Shown here one piece after another: positions 1 through 9,428 of a stretch of DNA of 64,000 nt (the stretch's first letter is position 1; every line of letters starts with the position of its first letter). The translations under genes were made by a program, and so were the position numbers. The DNA is taken from the NCBI GenBank assembly GCA_003024785.1, contig PUQB01000096.1:486833-550832 (forward strand), written 5' to 3'. Source of the stretch: Selaginella tamariscina (lineage: Eukaryota; Streptophyta; Lycopodiopsida; Selaginellales; Selaginellaceae). The notes under the pieces were generated by a model. That model was not told the origin of the DNA, made no database searches, and saw nothing but the letters and a program-made list of their open reading frames with translations.

Positions 1-1246
1 TCTGACTCATCTTCCGGATCTTCAAGCGTTTCTGGTTCAGCAACTTCCTCTTCTACCATCGCCTTGAAATGTCCTGATTGTTGTGAGGGTGCCGGACACT
101 CTTTAGCAAAATGACCAGGCTTGTTACAATTATAACATTTCACGACCCCGCCTGCGGAACGCGGGGGAGCAGACTTTGGAGCCGATCCTTTGGTCTGCTG
201 AGGAGGTGGTAACGCCAATGGTTTCCGAAATCCGGTGGGTCTTGATGTGTCCGAAAACTTGGAACTGCCAACAAAGGGACTTGCACTTCGAATTGATGGC
301 GATTGATCTGGTCGCCTATCAAACCTTCTGAACCCAGACTTTGGAGGAAACCTCCTTGGTTTAGGTTTTGCTTCCTCCCCTTTGTACAAGTCTTCTAACG
401 ACATGCCATAAGCAACCTTTTGAGCTGCCTCTTGACATTCCCGATAGCTTGTGGGCTTGTACCTTAAGATCTCCCTTCGCGTTTTCTCATTCAAGCTAGC
501 CATGAAGCAACTTCGAGCTTCATCATCGCTCATATTTGGCACCAATCGCCGTACACTTTCGAATCGATAAACGTGGTCCATAGGACTTCCCCGAACTCCC
601 TGTTGACAAAGTGCCAGGTCAGCACGCAATCGCAAACCGAGATCATCCGGCATATACTGCTTTTTGATCTCCTTTTTCATGTGCTTCCAGCTGTTTCGGT
701 ATCCACGTTCACCTTCAACAATTCGCCACCAAGTCTTAGCTTCTTCTTTAAGAAACTGCTTGCACATGCAACCTTTTCTGTCTTTCTCACGGAAGCAGCC
801 TCGAAATAGCTTTCCATATCATACAACCAGTCATCCAAAACCTTGTAATCCTTTGAACCCATGAAATTCGAAGGCTTTACCGGTTTGAATTTACTGGGAC
901 CTCCACCAACTACTTCCGTCGAAGAATCTGATTCAGAGGAACCTGACTCTGAGTCATGCTTCTTCTTCTTTTTCCGTGTGTCTGGTTGCGGAACGTCTGG
1001 CACTGCCGTATTCGTTGGAATCCGAACGGCAACATTATCGATTCTGTCATTCAATCCCAAGACATCCCCTCGAAGTTCGTTTAGGGCATCCATCATTATT
1101 TCGCCAACCAGGTCGCTGCTAGCCCTAGGGGGTCGACCTGGATCAGCTTCATCCATCTCCTCATTTTGAGCCTCTGCGACAGCCCTCTCTGCCTCAGGCT
1201 CTGGTTGCTTTCTTTTGCTCATCGTATTGAACCCTAGTTTCAACAC
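1..1246 (-). pseudogene. Ty3/gypsy chromovirus gag (5' part of an element leaving the left edge)
   Basis: This is the Gag polyprotein region of a minus-strand LTR retrotransposon, which would form the virus-like particle that packages element RNA. The frame opens at 1246 (or at the second methionine near 1222) with a lysine- and glutamate-rich N-terminus and runs to about 677. The message then continues in other frames, so it is frameshifted. A CCHC zinc knuckle, C-x2-C-x4-H-x4-C (CYNCNKPGHFAKEC), is readable at 96-137. The 5' leader, primer site and 5' LTR lie just upstream (1247-2512). Protease and pol would lie beyond position 1. The match to gag rests on the knuckle and on its position relative to the LTR and primer site. 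Some of the breaks could be assembly indels. Confidence 0.75.
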
Positions 1247-1535
1247 TCGGAGAATATGCTCGGAATATTCCCAATGTTAAGTTGGAAACACCCTGCACAG
1301 GTTGTACACCCACACACATCAGCTTGAACTAGCATAAGACTTTCGGACATACCTAGAATCTCACGCCGACTCACTGAGCAAGTGTTCTCCGAAGTTTGAC
1401 AACTCACAGGATCAAACTCTCTGCGCAGAATACAGACATGTTAACCAAAGCGATAGAGTAGATCAAGAATTTAGAGTTATCTAAACATTGAAACACTCTA
1501 TGACTTAAGGTAGTCCTACTGACCGCAGAGAACTT

Positions 1536-1547
1536 GCTCCGATACCA
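1536..1547 (-). promoter_or_regulatory. tRNA primer binding site of the minus-strand element
   Basis: Read on the minus strand, the LTR ends ...CTCTGACA at 1550. Two bases later comes TGGTATCGGAGC, one mismatch from the usual plant retrotransposon primer site complementary to initiator-methionine tRNA (TGGTATCAGAGC). The same site recurs in the element at 17168-17177, next to a different LTR type. Confidence 0.8.
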
Positions 1548-1549
1548 AT

Positions 1550-2512
1550 TGTCAGAGTTTTTACCTGGTGCCACAAAGGCGGCTTGCCAGGTGCCAACCC
1601 TGGAATCCCCTCTCTGGAAACCCCACGGAATCTGGTAAAGTAACCCGTATTAGGAACCCAACCCTTAGGAACTAAACCCTAACTGACCAAGTCCGAACGA
1701 GACTCACCTTGTGAATCAGGATGCACGGACTAGCCGAGTTATAGGTGTCGTTCCTAGCTTGGCGTGGTTGAGGCGGCCGGAGCAAGGCCTCAACCACTAG
1801 TTCTGCGGAACGTGAACTCGGGCAATACCTTTGAGCTTGCGAGCAGGTTTTCGGACCAAGGAATCTGGCTAACTCCTTGGAAGTGACGTGCCCTTGTCTC
1901 AAAGGCAAGATCCTGCCAACGATAAGGATAGTCTAACCCTAGGGTGGGTTGTACCCCTGTCGTGTGGAAGTTTGGGCGGCACAACGAGGGTTGCACCTTG
2001 ACGACACAAGCTTAGCTTGCACCGGTAGGAGGTTAACGAGCTCTCTTTTGAACCCAGGAAGCCTCACTACATATACTCTACCTTATTTATGTGACGGACC
2101 CCCCCCCCCTGTTTACCTAAATGAGTAAGTGGGCTGGCACAAATGCCAGCCCTTAGAGAAAATGGTTGTCCTAACCTAACCCTAAACCTAACCCCTAGGG
2201 GGGGGTATTAGGGCGTGGGGTTAGGGCAACCCTAGGGTTAGGTCAACCCTAGGGGTGTCCCTAACCCTTTTTGACAAGCTATATTTAACGGAAAACCTAC
2301 GTCAAACTGGGGGAGAGTTTTCTAGAGGGTAAGTACTACCTTCGCCTAGAGTTTCTCGAGGTACCTAGTGACAGCCGGCCGGACTACCCCTAAACACCTA
2401 AGTGCACTAAGCGGGCTGTTTCTCACTACAACTAGGGTTCGTCACACAACTCGGTAGGTAACAACAGTCAAACCCCAAAGTAAAGGGTCGAGTCATAGTA
2501 AAAACTATGACA
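1550..2512 (-). repeat. LTR-A, 5' LTR of the left-edge chromovirus
   Basis: On the minus strand the LTR starts TGTCATAG at 2512 and ends CTCTGACA at 1550 (963 bp). It carries the landmarks of all LTR-A copies. These are an 8-bp perfect hairpin at its start, a block of telomere-like CCCTAA repeats near 2170-2270, a G-tract (read as C on the plus strand, about 2099-2109) and, directly after it, the conserved TATA-like segment ACATAAATAAGGTAGAGTAT. That segment probably marks the promoter before R. The LTR is followed by a primer site and gag, so this is a 5' LTR. Confidence 0.85.
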
Positions 2513-2922
2513 GTATGTGTAAGACGCAACTTCTTTGTGGGGTTAGGGCATGAGCCTGTCTAGGTCTACTAGGACAGGATCCTAAAGTCTACTCGGTTAT
2601 CCTCTAGGGTTCAGGGGATGGTCATTCTAGGGGACTTAGGTTTACTGAAATAGAATTCTAAGTCTACTCGGGATATCCTCTAGGGTTCGAGAGATGGTCA
2701 TTCTAGGGTTTATACTCACAACTCCAAGCTAATCTGGTCATGAGTCTAATATGGTCATGAGCTAAAAATAGTGACCCTTATCCTTTGAGTCTTCTGCCTA
2801 ATTGGGCCTATGAGTTAGACTCTTAGGGTTATCTTGGAAGACTTAACGTTGCTCACACAGGGTGATGGCCACTTGGCAGCCACGTGTTGCCATGTGTTGG
2901 CCTTCGGGTTAAAACTCTGACA
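2513..2922 (+). repeat. LTR-B 3'-end fragment
   Basis: This plus-strand piece matches the last 0.4 kb of the LTR-B copies at 4628-6326 and 56824-58594. It contains the GGGTTAGGGCATGAGCCTGTC segment and ends GGGTTAAAACTCTGACA at 2922. It abuts the start of the left-edge LTR-A directly, which suggests insertion into, or recombination with, an older LTR-B. Confidence 0.7.
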
Positions 2923-3384
2923 CATACTCCTATTCACCTTCGTATCGGTGATTCCCTGCTTGTCCCGCTCCTAGGCTGAGCAACACACTCTGCCAACCAC
3001 CACAGCAAGACTCTAGTAGAACTCCCCCACTTGTACACGGATCCTCGCGGCATCCGGGTAGAGGCCATCTAGCACCTTCCAGTACTCCCAAGGTAAGACC
3101 GGCTTGCCAGTTCGGACTCCCGGAGTTGGACGCTATCCACAGCATCTTGACAACCACTGAGGCTTCCTAAGAAGCACCATATCTGGCCTGCGGAGTCCCC
3201 AACAACTAGTATGCAATGGGGATCAACGGACAACAACGTTAATTTCAGCAACGTGCCATGTTTTTTGCACTAACTGTTGATTTGGTGGCAACCTGTGAGC
3301 TCGTGAAGATGTCATTTAGTAAGTTTTTTTGTTTTTGAAGTAATAGATATTTCATATCAATGTTTGGTTTTGATTTTGGGTTTT
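2923..3384. other. Unassigned sequence between LTR fragment and TE relic
   Basis: No convincing gene, primer site or repeat was recognised here. Short open frames lack family features. Composition is mixed, becoming AT-rich after 3240. Confidence 0.4.
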
Positions 3385-4627
3385 AGTGGGAAGCGTACCA
3401 TGTAGACATTGCATGGTGACTACTAATAACAGGAAGTACACTGAGGTACTGAAGAAGACACAATTCCCAAATGACAACCAACATATGAAGCATGTTGAGG
3501 TTGGGGTTAAACATCTTGAAGACTTGGGATCTTGGAGTGAGAGGTAAATATGTGCTTATGAGGCTTTGGGAACAACAAGGCTTTGATATTCTGCATGATA
3601 CTGTATGGGATGCATTACACACAATTGCACTGAAATTGTGTAAAGTGACAAACAAGGTGATGTGGGAAATGTTGAAGAAGGAGAAAAAGGCAAAAGTTGT
3701 AGAAGCACTACTAAGAACCATGCTTGCAACCAGGACCTCACATATGAGAAGAGGACAACCACCTACACAAGCCGTTTGAGTAGATTAGTTTTTGGAAAGC
3801 GAATGAGCACCAACAATTTTCACAGTGGTATGCCAACTATGTTTTTGCAAACTTATTTTTTGATCCTAGGGATGAAGAGCTTTGTAAGCTCATGACAGAG
3901 ATCACCTGACTTTTTTATGATTATGCAAGGGACAATGGCTGGTCTAATGACACTACACATAGCGCAAAAACTTTGTCAAGCATGGCGTGTGAAGTGGGTG
4001 GAAAGGCATGGAGAGGATGTGATGATATTGCTACATGCAGTAGGTGCTGGACATCTTTTTGATGAGAGAAAGGAGTAGTCGTTGGAGCTAGAAAGGTCAA
4101 ACAAATTGATGAAGTTGAGGTTGGTGCATTAGCAGCTACATACAACAAGGATTCGCTTGTGTTGGAGGGCCTAGAGGTCATTGTATTCCAACAACTTTTG
4201 ATGGTTGGCAATATTTTTGGATGAAAAAACTCGAATTTGGTCATCAAGAATAACAACATCATGGATCTTCCTATAATTGCAAGATTCACGTATGCTTTTG
4301 TTATATACCTCAATGGATTTATTTGTGGGTGTAACTAACATCCCTAATTTATAGTTATTGTTTGTAGCGGATCAGTATCGCTATGAGTGTGTATAGAGGA
4401 AGGTGGCTATTGATAAATTTAGTGGACTGCGCTTACTCACAAAACAGGAGAAGAAGTTTTCAGTTGAATGCATCTTGCCAATAAGTTTCATTCAACGTGA
4501 GATTTGTACTTTGCCAATTAGGGATGGAAAGCACCCAGGTATAAAGCTCATATGGGAGATCAAGACCCTCATAGCTAATCGCATCTTTCAAAATGTGGAC
4601 ACAGATATAATGCCAGCAATCTCCCAG
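3385..4627 (+). pseudogene. Degenerate TE-like coding relic with a CxxC...HxxH start, split by a solo LTR
   Basis: From about 3385 a reading with C-x2-C followed about 30 residues later by H-x2-H resembles a BED-type zinc finger such as sits at the start of many hAT transposases. The reading then passes through several frames (3492-3779, about 3800-3900, 4403-4627) with stops and shifts. The last piece, 4403-4627, is broken by the solo LTR at 4628. Sequence continues at 6327-6600 with a similar codon-like composition. I do not recognise a catalytic domain, so a transposase is only a guess from the finger-like start and the decay. What is clear is that the region was contiguous before the LTR inserted. 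Confidence 0.35.
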
Positions 4628-6326
4628 TGTCATAGTTTTTACTATGACTCGACCCTTTACTTTGGACGTTGACTGTTGTTACCTACTGTAATATGTTGAT
4701 GGACCCTAGATGTAGTAGGAAACAGGCCCACTTAGTGCACTTGGGTATCTGATGATGGTTCGACCAGGTGTCATTAGGTATTTACAGGAAACTCTAAGCA
4801 AAGCTAGAACTTACCTTCTAGAAACCCACCCCCAATTTTGACGTCCCAATTAGGTTGATTGGTTAATGTAGATGAGTTTGGCATGTTTAGTAGGGTTAGG
4901 AACACCCTAGGGTTGACCTAACCCTAGGGTTTCCCTAACCCACGCCCTAAAAATCCCCACCCCTTGGGTAGGGTTTTAGGGTTAGAGTTAGGCTAAGTTC
5001 TCATTAACTTAATAAGGGGCTAGCTAAATTAGTGTCAGCCCACATACACATTCAGGAAAAGAGGGGGGGGGGGGCTCCCCCACATAAATAAGGTAGAGTA
5101 TATATAGGAGAGCTCTTGGGTTCATGACTAAGTTTGTTGCTCTTCTGCCGGTGCAAGCTTTAGCTTGTGTCGTTAAAACTTCCAGATGACAGGGGTACAT
5201 CCACCTTTGGGGTAGCTTACCCTTAACGTTGGCGAATCCATGCATGGGAAGTCTTATCAAAATGCACGTTCCAAGAGGCAGAGGTTTGTGGCTTATCTCC
5301 AGCCTCCTCCTCCACATCAAGCTAGGTGTAACACTCATGGCCAAGCAAGGCACATCTGTGTCCTTGACCGGCTGTGGGTGTGGGATCTTGTTTGATAGGT
5401 TCACATTACCAGTTCTTGAGGGTTCACTAAGGGGTTCTAGAGTTGGCATTTAGGGGCCATGTTTGTGGCACTTGGTGCAACTCTCGAATCTAAAGGGCTA
5501 TGGCATGATAGCCCACATCGTGGAAGGCAGTGTCACATGGAGATGTGACACTGGGCTGGACGTCACACGATACAACACCCGAGGCACGCCCTTTGGGGAT
5601 TTGTCATGGGTGGTTAGATACTCTAGTAAACATACATGCTTGTGTTTGCACTAGGGAGCTAAACCTTGAGCATTCGCTCAAGGGAGGTTAGGTCTCATAA
5701 CTAGGTGTGCTTTGGCACACCTAGCTAGGGGTGGTTTGCCTTAGGATATAAGGGTTGAACAACCTAATCTCATTAGCAAAAGCCCTATCATGAGACACTC
5801 GCAAGGTCATGTACTTAGGGTTATCCAAACCTAGCCTTAGGGAGTTTGCTTAACAGAACACTTGTGTTCACCTACGGCGCACACCGTGTCCTCACTAAGT
5901 ACTAGCCTAGGTCTAGGGTATGACTTGGCTACTCAAACCCTTAGGGGTTAGTCATGGTTCAGGGTACCGCTTGTCGCCCTAAAGGGGTTGTATTCTCGAA
6001 TGAGGGTGATTCCTCGAGGGGTAAGTGACGATGCCTTAGTTCTTTCACGGGGGCATGTGTGAGACACATCTCCTTTGTGGGGTTAGGGCATGAGCTTGTC
6101 TAGGTCTACTGGGATAGGATCTTAAAGTCTACTCGGTTATCCTCTAAGGTTCAAGGGATGGTCATTCTAGGGGACTTAGAGTAGGACTCTAAGTCTTTTG
6201 CCTAATTGGTCCCTAAATCAAACTCTTAGGGTTATCTTGGAAGACTTAGCGTTGCTCATATAGGGTGATGATGCCGAATGGCCATTTGGCAACCATGTGT
6301 TGGCTCTTTGGGTTAAAACTCTGACA
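4628..6326 (+). repeat. Solo LTR-B with target-site duplication
   Basis: This is a 1,699-bp complete LTR, TGTCATAG...CTCTGACA, with no internal sequence on either side. The flanks carry the same five bases, CCCAG at 4623-4627 and CCCAG at 6327-6331. This is the signature of integration followed by LTR-LTR recombination. The copy has the terminal hairpin, telomere-like CCTAA blocks near 4910-4995, a G-tract at about 5065-5076 followed by the ACATAAATAAGG segment, and a second perfect hairpin at 5529-5552. Confidence 0.92.
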
Positions 6327-6850
6327 CCCAGTGTCTAGTGATATTATACAACTTTGAGTTCCAAAGTATGCCAAGGAGCCGTGGTTCGATTTGGTGACAG
6401 AGGTAGAGTATAATTTGAAGAAAGTGAAGGTCACTTAGCTTAAAATAATCAATGATGATGACTCTGACTACCTGAAATTTTTGGTGGATCTCCCGAACCT
6501 AACTTGGCTTGCATGGGATTCAATTGTCAAGTCTTTTGAGGTACAAAAGAAAGTATTATCTAGTCATAAAGTTGTATTTTTTGTTAAATAGATTTAAATA
6601 TTATCATATATTTTCTCTGTTACTCTTTGAAACATGTACAAAAAAAGGAAGATAACGAAATGAACTACTACACAAACTGATCAAACCAAAATGCCTATAT
6701 GTTCTTAAGATGTAAAAAAAATTTCATTAAAAATGCTCAAATATGAGTTCTTACATATGTTTCTAAGTTTTCAACGTAAAACACCAATACACATGTGTTT
6801 CTTTACCTTTGTGTATGTGTTTTATTATGAAGTTTTTAGAACTTTACTAG
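6327..6850. other. Right half of the interrupted relic, then AT-rich spacer
   Basis: From 6332 to about 6600 the sequence appears to continue the coding-like relic that stops at 4627, with stops in all frames. From 6600 to 6850 it is AT-rich with no recognised feature. Confidence 0.4.
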
Positions 6851-7873
6851 TGTCCCTAGAATGACTATCCATGATAACCTGAGTAGACTTAGGATCTTGT
6901 CCCAATAGACCTATACATGCTCATGCCCTAACCTCATTAAGAAGATGTGCCTTACACATACCCCCGTGACAAACTAAGGCATCGTCACTTACCCCTTAAG
7001 GAACCACCCTCATCTGGGAGTACAACCCCTTTAGGGCGACAAGGGGTACCCTAAACCACGACTAACCCTAAGGATTTAAGAGGCCAAGTTATACCTTAGA
7101 CTTAGGGCTAGTACTTAGTAAGAACATGAGTGTGTGCCATAGGCAAACATGAGTGTTCTACTAAGCAAACTCCCCAAGGCTAAATTTGGACCCTAAGTAC
7201 ACAACCCCACAAGTGCCTCATGAAAGGCTCCTACTAATGAGCTTAGGTTGTTCAACCCCTAGATCCCAAGAAAAACACCCCCTAGCCAAGTGTGCAAATA
7301 GCACCCTAGTTACGAGACCTAACCTCCCTTGGGTTGATGCCCAAGGTTAATACCTTGATGTGAGCACAAGTACGCATGTTTATTAGAGTATCCAACCCTC
7401 AGCATTAACCCCATGTGACAACCCCAAAATGTGTGCCTTAGGCGTTGTATTGTGTGCCATCTAGTCTAGGCATTGTATTGTGTGCCATCTAGTCTAGGCG
7501 TTGTATTGTGTGCCATCTAGTCTAGGCGTTGTATTGTGTGCCATCTAGTCTAGGCGTTGTATTGTGTGCCATCTAGTTTAGTGTCACATGAAGATGTGAC
7601 ACTATTTTTCAGATATCATGCATAGCCCCTTAGATTCAAGATTTGCACTAAGTGCCATGAATGTGGCTCTCAATGCCAACACTAGAACCCCTCTATTATC
7701 CTCAGGAACTTGGAAAGGAAACCTTGTCAATCAAGAACCCTCAACCACAATTAGACAAGGACACGAACATGCCTTGCTTAGATGTGAGTGTTGCTCTTAA
7801 CTTAATGTGGACCAGGAGGCTGGAGACAAGCCTCAACCTCTAACCCTTGGAACATCTAGTCCAACAAGATCTC
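6851..7873 (-). repeat. LTR-B fragment (minus), truncated at both ends
   Basis: The order of landmarks matches LTR-B read backwards: the CCCTAGAATGAC segment, the GTGACA...AAGGCATCGTCACTTACCCC segment, the hairpin region near 7580-7605 and the gene-like GAGGAGGTTGGAGACAAGCC segment. It is cut at 7874 by the end of an LTR-A. A 28-bp repeat has expanded inside it (7441-7580). Confidence 0.75.
7441..7580. repeat. 28-bp tandem repeat, five copies
   Basis: Five head-to-tail 28-bp units start at 7441, 7469, 7497, 7525 and 7553. They are nearly identical: the second has one substitution near its start and the last one near its end. Other LTR-B copies have the unit only once, so this is a local expansion inside an LTR fragment. 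Confidence 0.95.
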
Positions 7874-8391
7874 TGTTAGAGTTTTACCTGGTGCCACAAA
7901 GGCGGCTTGCCATGTGCCAACCCTAGAATCCCCTCTGGAAACACCACGGAATCTAGTAAAATAACTTGTATTATAATTAGGAACCCAAGCCCTAGGAACT
8001 CAAACCCCTAGCTGACTAAGTTCACGAACGAGACTCACCTTGTGAATTAGGACACACTGACTAGCCAAGCTTTAGGTGTCGTTCCTAGCTTGGCGTGGCT
8101 GAGGCGACCGGAGCAAGGCCTTAACCACTAGTTTTGCGGAATGTGAACTCGGGCAATGCCTTTGAGCTTGCAAGCAGGTTTTTGGACCAAGGAATCTGAC
8201 TAACACCTTGGAAGTGACGTGCCCTATCTCAAAGGCAAGATCCTGCCAACGATAAGGATACTCTAACCCTAGGGTGGGTTGTACCCCTATCGTGTGGAAG
8301 TTTGGGCAGCACAATGGAGGGTTGCACCTTGACGACACAAAGCTTAGCTTGCACTAGTAGGAGGTTAACGAGCTCTCTTTTGAACCCATGA
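7874..8391 (-). repeat. LTR-A, 3' half of a split LTR (continues at 13740)
   Basis: Read on the minus strand this is the end half of LTR-A, finishing TTTTACC...CTAACA at 7874, with one change from the usual CTCTGACA. It is interrupted at 8391/8392 by the nested plus-strand element and resumes at 13740-14230. Together they form the 3' LTR of the minus-strand element at 14231-17179. Confidence 0.85.
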
Positions 8392-9350
8392 TGTCATAGT
8401 TTTTACAATGACTCGACCCTTTACCTTGGGGTTTGATTGTTGTTACCTATTGAGTTGTGTGGCAACCCTAGTTGTAGTGAGAAACAACCCCACTTAGTGC
8501 ACTTAGGTGTTTAGGGGTAGTCCGGCCGGCTGTCCTAGGTACTCGAGAAACTCTAGGCGAAGGTAGTACTTACCCTCTAGAAAACTCTCCCCAGTTTGAC
8601 ATTAGAGAGATAGGTTTCCATTAAATATAGCTTGTCAAAAAGGGTTAGGACACCCCTAGGGTTGACCTAACCCTAGGTTTGCCCTAACCCCATGCCTAAT
8701 ACCCCCCTAGGGGTTAGGTTAAGGGTTAGGTTAGTGACAACCATTTTCTCTAAGGGCTGGCATTTCCGTGCCAGCCCACTCACTCATTTAGGTAAACCGG
8801 GGGGGGGGGGGGGTTCGTCACATAAATAAGGTAAAGTATATGTAGTGAGGCTTCCTGGGTTCAAAAGAGAGCTCGTTAACCTCCTACCGGTGCAAGCTAA
8901 GCTTGTGTCGTCAAGGTGCAACCCTCCGTTGTTGCCGCCCTAACTTCCACACGACAGGGGTCAACCCACCCTAGGGTTAGACTATCCTTATCGTTGGCAA
9001 GATCACGCCTTTGAGACAGGGGCACGTCACTTCCAAGGAGTTAGTCAGATTCTTGTTCGAAAACCTACTCGCAAGCTCAAAGGCATTGCCCGAGTTCACG
9101 TTCCACAAAACTAGTGGTTGAGGCCTTGCTCCGGCCGCCTCAACCACGCCAAGCTAGGAACGACACCTAAGGCTCGGCTAGTCCGTGCATCCTGATTCAC
9201 AAGGTGAGTCTCGTTCGTGCACTTAGTCAATTAGGGGTTTGAGTTCCTAGGGCTTGGGTTCCTAATACGGGTTATTTTACCAAATTTCGTGGGGTTTCCA
9301 GAGAGGGGATTCCAGGGTTGGCACCTGGCAAGCCGCCTTTGTGGTACCAG
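8392..9350 (+). repeat. 5' LTR-A of the nested element
   Basis: The copy has the standard LTR-A order: terminal hairpin (with one substitution in the second arm), telomere-like block near 8650-8740, G-tract at about 8800-8813, and the ACATAAATAAGG segment. The last bases (AAAACTCTGACA) are missing. The sequence runs from the conserved GGTACCAGGT into a 38-bp tandem duplication and then pol. Confidence 0.85.
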
Positions 9351-9361
9351 GTCAAGAATCT

Positions 9362-9428
9362 GTCAAGAATCTGTTCCTGAACCTATTTTGCTGGAGATGG
9401 TCAAGAATCTGTTCCTGAACCTATTTTG
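9362..9428 (+). repeat. 38-bp tandem duplication at an LTR/pol deletion junction
   Basis: The GTCAAGAATCTGTTCCTGAA segment starts at 9362 and again at 9400, with a further 11-bp partial copy at about 9351. It sits exactly where the LTR end, primer site and gag have been lost, so it looks like a repair scar of that deletion. Confidence 0.85.

Noticed and set aside
2100-2300. Telomere or subtelomere because of CCCTAA/TTAGGG words
   Set aside because: The blocks are short, degenerate and always at the same place within LTR copies, so they are LTR sequence rather than a chromosome end.
7441-7580. CRISPR-like array (28-bp repeats)
   Set aside because: The units are contiguous with no spacers, in a plant LTR fragment. 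It is a simple tandem repeat.
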